Shown here: piece after piece, positions 18,007 through 26,332 of the stretch
Layout of the letters: each line of letters opens with the position of its first letter
Numbering within the stretch: the stretch's first letter is position 1
Notes under the pieces: model-generated
The model's database searches: none
What the model was told of the DNA's origin: nothing
What the model saw: the letters and a program-made list of their open reading frames with translations, nothing else
NCBI GenBank assembly: GCA_001769655.1
Contig: MEPC01000016.1
Span: 62,001 to 126,000, forward strand
Direction: 5' to 3'
Origin: Bacteroidetes bacterium RIFCSPLOWO2_12_FULL_37_12
Lineage (GTDB): Bacteria; Bacteroidota; Bacteroidia; 2-12-FULL-37-12
DNA: 64,000 nucleotides
Made by a program: the position numbers and the translations under genes

Positions 18007-19503
18007 CTAAATCCGTTTCGGAGTCATCCGCAATCCCGTACCTGCTTTCTCCGATTCACTCCCCCTGTTTCCATCTTCAATATATAAAGCGTCTTCATTA
18101 ACTTCCCACACATTAAAAGCATTCTTATTTTGAAAGATGTTCTCAACAGTAAGCATGGCAGTCACCATGGCATGATCCTGGTTATTGTATTTGTGCATTC
18201 CATTCCTTCCTACCAGATGAAACGTAGGAAAATTCGATTGTAATTCTTCTTTAACTATAGTTACATTTTGTGCATATTGTTCATCATACACGGGATATGC
18301 TTTCTTCTGCCTTACCACGCATCCATCCATTATATCTTCATTACGAGCCAAACCGAGAAGGCATAATTCTTTTTTTCCTAGTTCAAGTAATGCATTGTCC
18401 GTTAACTCCCATAAATTATCTCCTTCAAAACAAAAATATTCAAGTCCAAGACACATCATGGAAGAATCCGGTACCATTTCAGGGGACCATGCCTTAAAAT
18501 TTTGCACCCGTCCTACTTTTACTGTTGGAGAATGAATATAAATCCAGTTATCATCTAATAGATGGTTGTCTTTTAACATAAGCGTCACAACGATAAAATC
18601 TCTGTATGTAAGTTTATTAGCCGCTGATAGGAGGGCAGTGTTAAGTTCAGGTTTAAATAAACCTAAAATATCTTTTATGGCGGCGGAGGAAATAACATGG
18701 TTAGATTCAATTGACAAATTTTCTGAATTTACCTGGTAATTGATTTTCCAGTTAGTTACATGATTATGTTCGATGGCTAAAATTTGTGCTCCCATAATCA
18801 GATGGCCACCCATTTCCTGAATTTTACGTGCGGTAGTTTCCCACATCATACCCGGTCCCTTGCGTGGATATCGAAAGGAATCAATTAAAGTGGTAATAAT
18901 TTCACCGGAATTCTTCTTACTGTTTTCACTTGTAAAAACTGCGTTTTTTATTGCCTCCCAGAGAGATAATTTTTTTATTCGTTGTGCCGCCCAATCAGCA
19001 GATATTTCTTTACAACTCATTCCCCATACTTTCTCGGTATAGGTTTTAAAAAAAATTGAAAAAAGTTTTTTTCCAAAGCGATTGCTTACCCAGTCCTCAA
19101 AATTTTTTGGATTTTTTACAGGAAAAATTCTGGCTTTGATGTATGATAATACACATAATGTTGAAGTGAATAAACCAAGATTTCTTAGTGCCTCAATGGC
19201 TTTTAAAGGATATGTGTAAAACTTACCATTATAAAAAATTCTTGATTTTCTGTTTCTTATAAGAAGGTCATCCCCTAAAATTTCTGTCCAGAAATCCTCA
19301 ACTTCTTTTGATTTTGAGAAAAACCGGTGTCCGCCTATGTCAAAATAAAATCCTTTATATTGAACCGTTTTTGACAACCCTCCAACATAAACCGGATCTG
19401 ACTCAAGAACAGTAACGGGAACACCCTTTTTGCATAGCAGATAAGCGGCAGTTAACCCTGCGGGACCTGCTCCGATAATAATTACATGTTTTGGAATACT
19501 CAT
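18007..19503 (-). CDS. FAD/NAD(P)-binding oxidoreductase, Glf/protoporphyrinogen-oxidase-like
   Basis: 498 residues. The dinucleotide-binding motif is [13 protein letters not shown] (from residue 9), with VLESD at the end of the second strand and [10 protein letters not shown] (about 53-62), typical of flavin amine-oxidase and UDP-galactopyranose mutase-like proteins found in glycan clusters. The C-terminal [20 protein letters not shown] is the FAD-closing region. It begins 11 bp after a GT-C gene on the same strand, so the two are probably co-transcribed. The substrate is unknown; redox or ring-contraction chemistry on a sugar is possible. Confidence 0.8.
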   Translation of the reverse strand: MSIPKHVIIIGAGPAGLTAAYLLCKKGVPVTVLESDPVYVGGLSKTVQYKGFYFDIGGHRFFSKSKEVEDFWTEILGDDLLIRNRKSRIFYNGKFYTYPLKAIEALRNLGLFTSTLCVLSYIKARIFPVKNPKNFEDWVSNRFGKKLFSIFFKTYTEKVWGMSCKEISADWAAQRIKKLSLWEAIKNAVFTSENSKKNSGEIITTLIDSFRYPRKGPGMMWETTARKIQEMGGHLIMGAQILAIEHNHVTNWKINYQVNSENLSIESNHVISSAAIKDILGLFKPELNTALLSAANKLTYRDFIVVTLMLKDNHLLDDNWIYIHSPTVKVGRVQNFKAWSPEMVPDSSMMCLGLEYFCFEGDNLWELTDNALLELGKKELCLLGLARNEDIMDGCVVRQKKAYPVYDEQYAQNVTIVKEELQSNFPTFHLVGRNGMHKYNNQDHAMVTAMLTVENIFQNKNAFNVWEVNEDALYIEDGNRGSESEKAGTGLRMTPKRI

Positions 19504-19514
19504 TAATAGAAATT

Positions 19515-20813
19515 TTACAATAAACCATTTGACCCCGATACCCCGATACCTCTATACCCCAGCCTCTTGGCGAGCAAAGATAAGGAATAGGCACAATATG
19601 GCAGAAACAGGGCTTCTACTCCGTAAGTTCTGTACCTTTGGGTAAATAAAAAAAGTAATAAAAAAGTGGCATTAGAGAGCCACCATCCCAAAAACCATAA
19701 GTGATTCTTGTAATTTGTTTTAAGACATTTATATAAACCGAAATAGAACAATAGATAAACCGGCAAGGATATAAAAAAAGAGAATAGCCAGGTTTTAAAA
19801 GGGTAATGTTTCCAACTAACCCCGGGTATTAAAAAACGGAACGCATTAAACATTTTCAATTTAATAAATTTGGCGGGATTTTCTTTTATCCAATCCAAAG
19901 ACATTTTTAAAAACACTTTTTGCTTTTCTAATGTGGGCAATGCTAAAACCGAATCATAAACAGGACCTATTAGTTTCCCAAAACGCATTTTTTGTAAATT
20001 CTCCATATCTGTTGAACCAATTGGAGGTGTGTTGCTTGCATCCATAAAACCTATATCGGAATTAGAAACAAAAAAATGGTAACTTCCCCCGTTACTGGAG
20101 GTTATATAAGAATTATGTTTTTTCAAATTAAAAATTCCCCATGGGAATGTTAAAATAGCGAATACAAAAGAAAATACAATTAATATTGATATCAACTGTT
20201 TTTTTTGGTTTTTGTAATAAAACCACAATATGAACGGAATAAATGGGAAAAAAAGACCAATCTGTGAGCGGGTCAGATAGCATATTGTGAAGCAAAAAGC
20301 CCATTTAAGCACAGAGATTAAATCATATTTATTAATACTCTCAATAAAAAAATATAAACCTGCAACAAATAAGCCCTGATATAAAATTTCTGTGGAATAA
20401 CTGTGAACATAGTAGAAAGTAGGAATATAAACGGCAAATAACAAACCCGTTATTAAGCCGGTATTTTGATATGGAAATATTTTTCCACTGATTTTAGCAA
20501 GATAGATTCCTGTTGTGGCTGAAATCAGCAGTTGAAAGGTTATTAAAACAAATTCCCAATATGCAGGTGTTAATATTTTAATTATTCCTATTAATATTGA
20601 ATAAAAAGGTGAACGGATAAAAGAAGGTTCTTCAAAATCAAAATTGCCATGAGTAACTTTATCGGCATTTTGAATATAAGTATAACTATCACCGCACAAA
20701 TCATAGCCCGAAGCAGGAAAGAGTAGGGCGAAAAGACCATGAATTATCAAGCACGAAAAAAAGATTACCTCATATTTATATCTTAAAATATTAGAGAAAG
20801 AAAAGATAAGCAT
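19515..20813 (-). CDS. GT-C type membrane glycosyltransferase (GT39-like)
   Basis: 432 residues with about ten hydrophobic segments. The first periplasmic loop carries GDSYTY (41-46) and [10 protein letters not shown] (65-74), the acidic-loop plus RxPxY arrangement of GT-C enzymes that use polyprenyl-phosphate sugars. The last 12 or so residues ([13 protein letters not shown]) are encoded by three copies of an 8-bp repeat (19533-19560), so the natural C-terminus has probably been extended or replaced by repeat sequence. The gene is first in a two-gene unit with the flavoprotein, which starts 11 bp after its stop. Confidence 0.78.
   Translation of the reverse strand: MLIFSFSNILRYKYEVIFFSCLIIHGLFALLFPASGYDLCGDSYTYIQNADKVTHGNFDFEEPSFIRSPFYSILIGIIKILTPAYWEFVLITFQLLISATTGIYLAKISGKIFPYQNTGLITGLLFAVYIPTFYYVHSYSTEILYQGLFVAGLYFFIESINKYDLISVLKWAFCFTICYLTRSQIGLFFPFIPFILWFYYKNQKKQLISILIVFSFVFAILTFPWGIFNLKKHNSYITSSNGGSYHFFVSNSDIGFMDASNTPPIGSTDMENLQKMRFGKLIGPVYDSVLALPTLEKQKVFLKMSLDWIKENPAKFIKLKMFNAFRFLIPGVSWKHYPFKTWLFSFFISLPVYLLFYFGLYKCLKTNYKNHLWFLGWWLSNATFLLLFLFTQRYRTYGVEALFLPYCAYSLSLLAKRLGYRGIGVSGSNGLL
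19533..19560. repeat. 8-bp tandem repeat CCCCGATA inside the 3' end of a gene
   Basis: CCCCGATA, CCCCGATA and CCTCTATA follow one another, then CCCC. The repeat belongs to the same type as the longer array at 53510-53638 and lies within the C-terminal codons of the GT-C gene on the minus strand. Confidence 0.65.
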
Positions 20814-20907
20814 TTTTTGTTAATATGTAATATTTTTTTGTACTATTGTAAATTGAATATTCGTTAATAAATATATATGTTAACCGTTCTACAAATTTAT
20901 TTCAAAT

Positions 20908-20961
20908 GTATTACAATCGTATTACATCTGTATTAAAACCGTATGCATTACAACCGTATTT
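20908..20961. repeat. 11-bp tandem repeat upstream of an acyltransferase gene
   Basis: GTATTACAATC, GTATTACATCT and GTATTAAAACC are three consecutive 11-bp units (20908-20940), followed by a 15-bp variant and a partial unit. The 11-bp spacing is about one helical turn. The array lies in the 188-bp divergent gap between the GT-C gene and the acyltransferase gene. Confidence 0.55.
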
Positions 20962-21001
20962 CTAATATATTACCTCCTAATGTCGATTATTTGAAAGCAA
21001 T

Positions 21002-22024
21002 ATGAACACAAAAGTAATCACAATTCAGTATTTAAGAGGTTTCGCAAGTTTATATGTTGTGCTAACTCATTTACGCCTGATTTATAATGTACCTGAAGCC
21101 GGTTTATTTTATGAATGGACAGATTTTGGTTTCTCAGGTGTAAATTTATTCTTTGTAATCAGCGGATTTATAATAACATTTATTACTCCTGAGGAAAGAG
21201 GATTAAAAGCAGTTGTCCAGTATTTAAAAAAAAGGTTTATCAGAATATTTCCTGTTTATTGGATTGTATTATTATCATTAGTCGTTTTAGGAGTTTTTTT
21301 TCCACCTAAGAATGTAAACATGAACGTGTTAAATATTTTACAAAATTTTTTACTGGTTCATGATTATAAAAATAGCATTTTAGGCGTTTCTTGGACATTG
21401 GAATTTGAAATACTTTTTTACTTTATTTTCTGTTTTACTATTCTTAATAGCAAGTTTAGAATTGAAATATTATTATTTTTATGGATATTATTTCCGATTT
21501 TTAGGTTAATATTACCAGGAGCGCCATTTGTCAATTCAATACTTTCCCATAGATCCTGCCAGGAGTTTATTATGGGTTGTATTATAGCCATAGTTTTTAA
21601 AAAATATACTTTTAAAATTCCCTTTGTATTCCCTCTTGTTCTTTTATTTTATTTTATTGCCTCTCCTTTCCTTTTCCGTTACGCTATAACATTACCGGGT
21701 TCATTGAAAAGTTTTCAAGGTTTACTTGAATATTCTATTCCGGCAACATTAGTTGTTTTTTCTTTTGTTTTCTATGAAAAATCAAACAATCCCAAAATAC
21801 AAAATTTTTTACTCTTGCTGGGAGATGCAAGTTACTCCATTTATCTTATTCATCTTCCAATTATTATCGTCCTCAAAAAAGTTTTATTTAAAATGACAAT
21901 AAATCAAGTTCTGATGGAGGGGCTCTTCATTTTATTTTTTATTCTAATCGTGATTAGCGGAATTTTATTTCATAAAAATATTGAGCTTAAGTTAATCAAC
22001 TGGTTCAGAAAATGGCTTTCCTAA
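21002..22024 (+). CDS. Acyltransferase family 3 (OafA/NodX-like) membrane protein
   Basis: 340 residues and about ten transmembrane segments. The N-terminal YLRGFASLYVVLTHLR holds the conserved Arg12 and His23, and FGFSGVNLFFVISGFIIT is the second family motif. These proteins O-acetylate or otherwise acylate extracytoplasmic polysaccharides in the inner membrane. The gene stands alone: divergent from the GT-C/flavoprotein pair and convergent with the GT9 gene. A degenerate 11-bp repeat array lies 40 bp upstream of its start. The acyl acceptor is unknown but is likely the polysaccharide built by this region. Confidence 0.88.
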   Translation: MNTKVITIQYLRGFASLYVVLTHLRLIYNVPEAGLFYEWTDFGFSGVNLFFVISGFIITFITPEERGLKAVVQYLKKRFIRIFPVYWIVLLSLVVLGVFFPPKNVNMNVLNILQNFLLVHDYKNSILGVSWTLEFEILFYFIFCFTILNSKFRIEILLFLWILFPIFRLILPGAPFVNSILSHRSCQEFIMGCIIAIVFKKYTFKIPFVFPLVLLFYFIASPFLFRYAITLPGSLKSFQGLLEYSIPATLVVFSFVFYEKSNNPKIQNFLLLLGDASYSIYLIHLPIIIVLKKVLFKMTINQVLMEGLFILFFILIVISGILFHKNIELKLINWFRKWLS

Positions 22025-22130
22025 ACAAATCGTCAGAAGTAGTAGCGAACATTAGGGAGCCAATAATGACAGATCTTAGCAATGGGTATCGTTTTTTACA
22101 AACATGTTGAACTGACTTTAATTAAACAAT

Positions 22131-23357
22131 TTAAAAAGTGGCTGTTTTAACTTGTAAATTATTTTTTGCTAAACACTCACTTGCTTCTTTAAAAACCTCC
22201 TCCATTGAAATGCTTTTCATGCATACATTGTTTCCCCAGCAAGGCGGTAATAAGGTAGTATGTACACAAGGACTGCATGTAACCCTTTTATAATATATTT
22301 TAGTTTGAAAAGGTATCTCATAAAATTCCGGATTACAAGGCCCAAACAAAGCCAATGTCCTGATATTTAGCGAAAACGCCAGGTGCATAGGTCCAGTGTC
22401 ATTTGTAATAAATAACAAACTATGCTCAAGTAGTGATGAAAATTCGTCCAAGGTTATTTTCCCTGCCGCTGAAACAACATTATTTCTGAAATAAGGGTTT
22501 ATTTTTGTGACAATTCCGGTTGTATATTCAATCTCTTGTCTGTTACCGGTCAGAATAATTTTAACTTCAGGAAATTCATGGCAAATTTTTTCTATCAACA
22601 CAATAAAATTTTCTTTGGGCCAACGTCTTTCTATTCTTAAATCAGAAGTATTCGGATTAATCAAAATATATTCTAAGTCCCAATTATCGGCTCTTTTTGA
22701 AGTAATGCCAAGCTTTTGAAACAATCGGCCCGGGTAATCAATATCCGATTTGAAGCAATAAAGTGAATTTTTCTCCGTGTGAGCATCTTCATGCAAAGTT
22801 CTAAATTTGGTAAGTTTTATGTGCAATTCGTTTACAGAAATACCCGGTTCAAATTGAACAGCATTGTGATAAAGTGATTTTCTGAAACTTGATTTTTGAG
22901 TGTAAAAACCTGATTTTATTTTTGCACCGCTGATAGAAGTTGTAAATGCGCTGAAATTTGAATATACCTCCAAATCGTAATAGTAATCAATCTGCAATTC
23001 TTTTAATTTAATGATTAAATAATATAAACCTTTTATCAGATTTAAAAGAGTAGAATCGTTTAAAGTCAGCACTTCGTCTAAAATATCAATTTTATCTAAA
23101 AGTGTTTTATTTGCTGAAGTGGACAGATATACTAACCGGGCATTTGGAAAATTATTTCTTAAGGATTTTATTAATGGAGTTGATTGGATGATACTCCCCA
23201 TTCCTTTAAATTTGCAGATAAGTATTGTTTTGGGTTCAGGGAAACTACCGGCTTGTTTATTAAACAGATATTTTTTGATTTTTAATAAAAAAGCAATCGG
23301 CTTGAGGAAAATATTGCCAAAAAGAGAATCAAAAACAATAATATCGTGGGTTTTCAT
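22131..23357 (-). CDS. Glycosyltransferase family 9 (heptosyltransferase-like)
   Basis: 408 residues. The GT9 core begins near residue 43 with TILICKFKGMGSIIQSTPLIKSL and ends with the donor-site motif NDTGPMHLAFSLNIRTLALFGP. A 40-residue hydrophobic/basic extension precedes the core. GT9 enzymes transfer heptose, or related sugars, to the lipopolysaccharide core. The Cys-rich stretch near the C-terminus (VTCSPCVHTTLLPPCWGNNVCM) is also seen in other family members. The gene is divergent from a polysaccharide deacetylase, with 70 bp between the two start codons. Confidence 0.88.
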   Translation of the reverse strand: MKTHDIIVFDSLFGNIFLKPIAFLLKIKKYLFNKQAGSFPEPKTILICKFKGMGSIIQSTPLIKSLRNNFPNARLVYLSTSANKTLLDKIDILDEVLTLNDSTLLNLIKGLYYLIIKLKELQIDYYYDLEVYSNFSAFTTSISGAKIKSGFYTQKSSFRKSLYHNAVQFEPGISVNELHIKLTKFRTLHEDAHTEKNSLYCFKSDIDYPGRLFQKLGITSKRADNWDLEYILINPNTSDLRIERRWPKENFIVLIEKICHEFPEVKIILTGNRQEIEYTTGIVTKINPYFRNNVVSAAGKITLDEFSSLLEHSLLFITNDTGPMHLAFSLNIRTLALFGPCNPEFYEIPFQTKIYYKRVTCSPCVHTTLLPPCWGNNVCMKSISMEEVFKEASECLAKNNLQVKTATF

Positions 23358-23427
23358 GTAGTATTTTTCATCCGGAAAAATACAATATTAAGAATTTAAC
23401 TTTATTTTCTTACTTTCGGATAATTTT

Positions 23428-24378
23428 ATGCCATCCCTAAACAAAAAGTTCTTCGTTTTCACCTATCATTCTGTTGCTCCCGATTCCAGCAAACCGTTTG
23501 TCAGCATACCGTGGTTTGATATCCGTGTAAAATCGGAAATTTTTGAGAAGCATCTGCAGTATTATTTGAAAAATTTCTGTTTGATAGGGGAGAAGGAGTT
23601 AATTTCTAATGTATTCCCTGTAAGCAACAAACCGTATGGAATACTGACTTTTGATGATGGATATGTTGATAATTATAGTTACGCTTTTCCATTGCTATGT
23701 AAATATAAAGTCCCCGCAATTTTTTTTCCTGTCGTTGATGCCATAGAAAAAAATGCAATATTATGGGACAACCTTTTCCTCGAAATTACCTACCAACTAA
23801 ATACAGATCAGCTAAAAGAGTTTTTTAGTTCTAAAATTAAGGATATAGAAAACATACACTCTAAAGAACAGTGTATTAAACATATTGCAGATTTTATCAA
23901 ATATAAAATAAACTCCCAGGCAGAAAGAATTTCGTGGGTTAAACAACTTTCCGAATTCAGTAATTTTAAATTGCAAGAACGCCAAAGATATTTAACTATT
24001 CCCCAATGTCTGGAAATGCAAAAATCAGGGTTGGTTACATTTGGTTCCCATACATTAAGTCATTGCATACTTAATCACTCCCATGAATTTGAAAATGAAA
24101 TATGCTTGTCAAAAAAATTATTGGAAGATAAGCTTGATAAACCCATCCATAGTATATGCTACCCATCCGGGGGCTATAACCAATCGGTTACAAAAGTATG
24201 CGCCAATACCGGTTATAAAATGGGATTTACGGTTGAACCCGGATTTAATTCTTTAACACTATTGAATAATTTTGAAATTAAACGGTTCCACATTGGGAAT
24301 ATTAATAAGTATCATCTTATTTTTGAACTATCCGGCTGGAAGCATAAAATAAGTGAAAAGTTCAAAGGAAAAAGTTAA
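23428..24378 (+). CDS. Polysaccharide deacetylase family protein
   Basis: 316 residues. The NodB-homology core has TFDDGY (74-79), with the metal-binding Asp pair, GSHTLSH (206-212) with its H-x3-H pair, and CYPSGGYN later. These are carbohydrate esterase 4 features; such enzymes remove N-acetyl groups from GlcNAc polymers. No signal peptide is seen, so it may act in the cytoplasm on a lipid-linked intermediate. The next gene, a GT4 on the same strand, begins 72 bp later; a palindromic repeat lies between them. Confidence 0.85.
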   Translation: MPSLNKKFFVFTYHSVAPDSSKPFVSIPWFDIRVKSEIFEKHLQYYLKNFCLIGEKELISNVFPVSNKPYGILTFDDGYVDNYSYAFPLLCKYKVPAIFFPVVDAIEKNAILWDNLFLEITYQLNTDQLKEFFSSKIKDIENIHSKEQCIKHIADFIKYKINSQAERISWVKQLSEFSNFKLQERQRYLTIPQCLEMQKSGLVTFGSHTLSHCILNHSHEFENEICLSKKLLEDKLDKPIHSICYPSGGYNQSVTKVCANTGYKMGFTVEPGFNSLTLLNNFEIKRFHIGNINKYHLIFELSGWKHKISEKFKGKS

Positions 24379-24381
24379 AGA

Positions 24382-24428
24382 GTTCCGTAGGAACGAACCC
24401 TATTGTAACAACGGACTTAAGTCCGTTG
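24382..24428. repeat. Second copy of the mini-palindrome pair
   Basis: GTTCCGTAGGAAC (24382-24394) is followed by a perfect 20-bp palindrome (24409-24428) with CGGACTTAAGTCCG at its core. The order, spacing and flanking TATTGTAACA match the first part of the cluster at 12372-12420, in the same orientation. Confidence 0.75.
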
Positions 24429-24450
24429 AAAAGGTAAAAAAAATAGTTTT

Positions 24451-25521
24451 ATGAATAAAGCCATCATCCAAATCGGCTATTCCGGCACCGGCGGTGTCGC
24501 TGATGTAATGGTATGTCTCGCTAAAGCAGATAAAATATATAAACATGTCCTTATATTTTATGGAGTGGAAGATGTGCCATCATGGATAAAAAATGAATGT
24601 GAAGAAAACAAAATTGAATTTTATACTATAAAAAAAGGATTTGGCTTAAATTTATTTCAACTCAAAACCCTCTCTGAAATAGTGTTAAAATTAAACCCAT
24701 TGTGCGTATTAGCCCATGGAGTTGACCATCTCTTTTTCAAACTGTTTTTTAAAAATCAAATCCCCGTAATTAATCTGGAACATCAGAATTTTATCATTCA
24801 ACACCGATTCTGGTACATTAAAGCGCTCTTGCTTAAAAAAAATGTGTCTGCCTACGCTTTTCTTACAGACGAATCAAGAATAAATGGGTTTAGATTATAT
24901 CCTTCCATATTTAAAAACAAGCCGTATTTTATTGTTTCAAATCCTATTCATGCTGAATTTTTAGTTAAACCCGTTATTAAAAATGATAGGAACAGTTTTA
25001 TTTCCATTGGCAGATTAATTGAAACCAAAGACCTCTCCATTGTTTTTTATGCTTTCACTTCTGAAAAAACACAAAATGCACGTTTGACTGTCATTGGCGA
25101 TGGCATTATGATGAGTACCTGGAAAAAGATAACATCTTTTCTGAAAATTAATGATAGAATTGTGTTTAAAGGGAACATTCCAAGACGGGAACTCCCTGCC
25201 ATTATGCAATCCTCTTTTGCGCTCATTCACAGTACAGAAGGTGAAACCTTGCCGTTGGTGATTCTTGAGGCAATGGCGTGCGGTCTTCCTGTCATAGCCA
25301 GCGATGTTTCCGGGGTAAATAATCTGATTGAACACAAACGAAACGGGTTATTGTTTAAAAATACTACTGAGGAAAGTTTAATCCAATGCATAGAAAGTTT
25401 GCAAAATGATCATCTGTTATATGAGCATATTCAAACGGATGGTGTAAAAACAGCAGAAAAATATAGACCGGAGAATGTGATAAAACTATATCAGGATGTT
25501 TTCAGGGAGTTTGAGAGATAG
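24451..25521 (+). CDS. Glycosyltransferase family 4 protein
   Basis: 356 residues of GT-B type. The donor domain shows ISIGRLIETKDLSI, LTVIGDGIM, and STEGETLPLVILEAMACGLP, in which the E-x7-E pair is intact. The acceptor domain begins IIQIGYSGTGGVADVMVCL, close to the usual glycine-rich start. It likely transfers a sugar to the growing polysaccharide in the cytoplasm. It is the last plus-strand gene of the main polysaccharide block and is convergent with the PAP2 phosphatase, only 52 bp away, with an inverted repeat between the stops. Confidence 0.88.
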   Translation: MNKAIIQIGYSGTGGVADVMVCLAKADKIYKHVLIFYGVEDVPSWIKNECEENKIEFYTIKKGFGLNLFQLKTLSEIVLKLNPLCVLAHGVDHLFFKLFFKNQIPVINLEHQNFIIQHRFWYIKALLLKKNVSAYAFLTDESRINGFRLYPSIFKNKPYFIVSNPIHAEFLVKPVIKNDRNSFISIGRLIETKDLSIVFYAFTSEKTQNARLTVIGDGIMMSTWKKITSFLKINDRIVFKGNIPRRELPAIMQSSFALIHSTEGETLPLVILEAMACGLPVIASDVSGVNNLIEHKRNGLLFKNTTEESLIQCIESLQNDHLLYEHIQTDGVKTAEKYRPENVIKLYQDVFREFER

Positions 25522-25540
25522 AAATTAGAAAAACCAAATT

Positions 25541-25593
25541 GCCACTGATTCACAGATTGCTAATTGCAATTTTCTAATCTATGAATCTGTGGC
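25541..25593. repeat. Inverted repeat between convergent genes, overlapping a stop codon
   Basis: Arms GCCACTGATTCACAGATT (25541-25558) and its near-complement (25576-25593) can pair with two mismatches around a short AATTGCAATT centre. The right arm encodes the last residues (YRHRFID) of the PAP2 protein on the minus strand. It may terminate transcription from both sides. Confidence 0.6.
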
Positions 25594-26197
25594 GATATAA
25601 ATAAACCCCAACCCACGAACTCCCCACCCCAATCACAGCCCCCGCTAATATATCAGCCGGAAAATGCTGAAACAAATAGACCCGCGCATAAGCCGCCAGA
25701 AAAGCAAGAGCAAAAGATAGGATGGAAATCCATCTATTTCTGAATAAAACCGATAACAAAAAAAATACAGCAAAAGCCGATGCGGAATGACCAGAAGGAA
25801 AACTGTTTTCAGAGAAGATATTCATGTTAGATAACAAATTTAACGAGGGATGTTCAGGAAAAATTCGTGAGGGTCTTTCCATCATCGGGAAAATAAAATA
25901 TTTTAGAATATTAACTAATATAGTAGTAAATGCCCAACTCAATAAACCAGCTCTAAAAAATTTACGGTTAAACAAGAATAGTATAACCAACACTGCTAAA
26001 AAGAAATACCCGTTTCCTAAAAAATCAATCCAATAAAAGAAATGAAAAAGCATTCGCGGATGAGTTGCTTTAATGGTCAGAAAATTAAACAGATCTTCAT
26101 TGGAGAAAAAAAGTAACATAGCGCCGCCAGTTGCCAAAAAAAGAAAGCAGGGAATCAGAAAACCAGCCGGAAATAATTTTTTATTGTAATTAAGCAT
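25574..26197 (-). CDS. PAP2 family phosphatase (undecaprenyl-PP/lipid phosphatase-like)
   Basis: 207 residues with five or six membrane segments. The acid-phosphatase signature is present: a K-x8-RP variant (K99, R108-P109) of the first motif, PSGHSAS (134-140) and R-x5-H-x3-D (R172, H178, D182). These enzymes remove phosphate from lipid phosphates such as undecaprenyl pyrophosphate or phosphatidate on the periplasmic side. The first motif has two more residues than the classic K-x6-RP. The last seven residues are encoded by an intergenic-type inverted repeat. Carrier recycling for the neighbouring glycan genes is plausible but not shown. Confidence 0.85.
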   Translation of the reverse strand: MLNYNKKLFPAGFLIPCFLFLATGGAMLLFFSNEDLFNFLTIKATHPRMLFHFFYWIDFLGNGYFFLAVLVILFLFNRKFFRAGLLSWAFTTILVNILKYFIFPMMERPSRIFPEHPSLNLLSNMNIFSENSFPSGHSASAFAVFFLLSVLFRNRWISILSFALAFLAAYARVYLFQHFPADILAGAVIGVGSSWVGVYLYRHRFID

Positions 26198-26226
26198 TTG
26201 TTTAATATTTTTGAATAAATAAAAGA

Positions 26227-26287
26227 ACCGCGAATTAACGCGAATGAATTAGCGTCATGTATTAATTAGCGTAAATTAGCGTTAAGT
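26227..26287. repeat. GCGAATTA/AATTAGCG repeat cluster
   Basis: The sequence alternates CGCGAATTAACGCGAATG and ATTAGCG units in direct and inverted order, a pattern seen in many intergenic spacers of this phylum. It lies between the PAP2 gene and the TonB receptor promoter. No gene is seen. Confidence 0.5.
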
Positions 26288-26297
26288 ATTGATTTCG

Positions 26298-26328
26298 TTG
26301 TGAGTAATTAAAATTTCTTGTAAGTTTG
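26298..26328 (+). promoter_or_regulatory. Bacteroidota promoter, TTG-N20-TAAGTTTG, for the TonB receptor
   Basis: TTG at 26298-26300 and TAAGTTTG at 26321-26328 are 20 bp apart, a full match to the known -33/-7 layout. The GTG start at 26333 lies only 4 bp after the box, so the mRNA may be leaderless. Confidence 0.6.
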
Positions 26329-26332
26329 GAAT

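Noticed and set aside
12370-24430. A mobile composite element bounded by the two palindrome pairs
   Set aside because: No transposase, integrase or target duplication is visible; recombination between the copies is possible but transposition is not supported.
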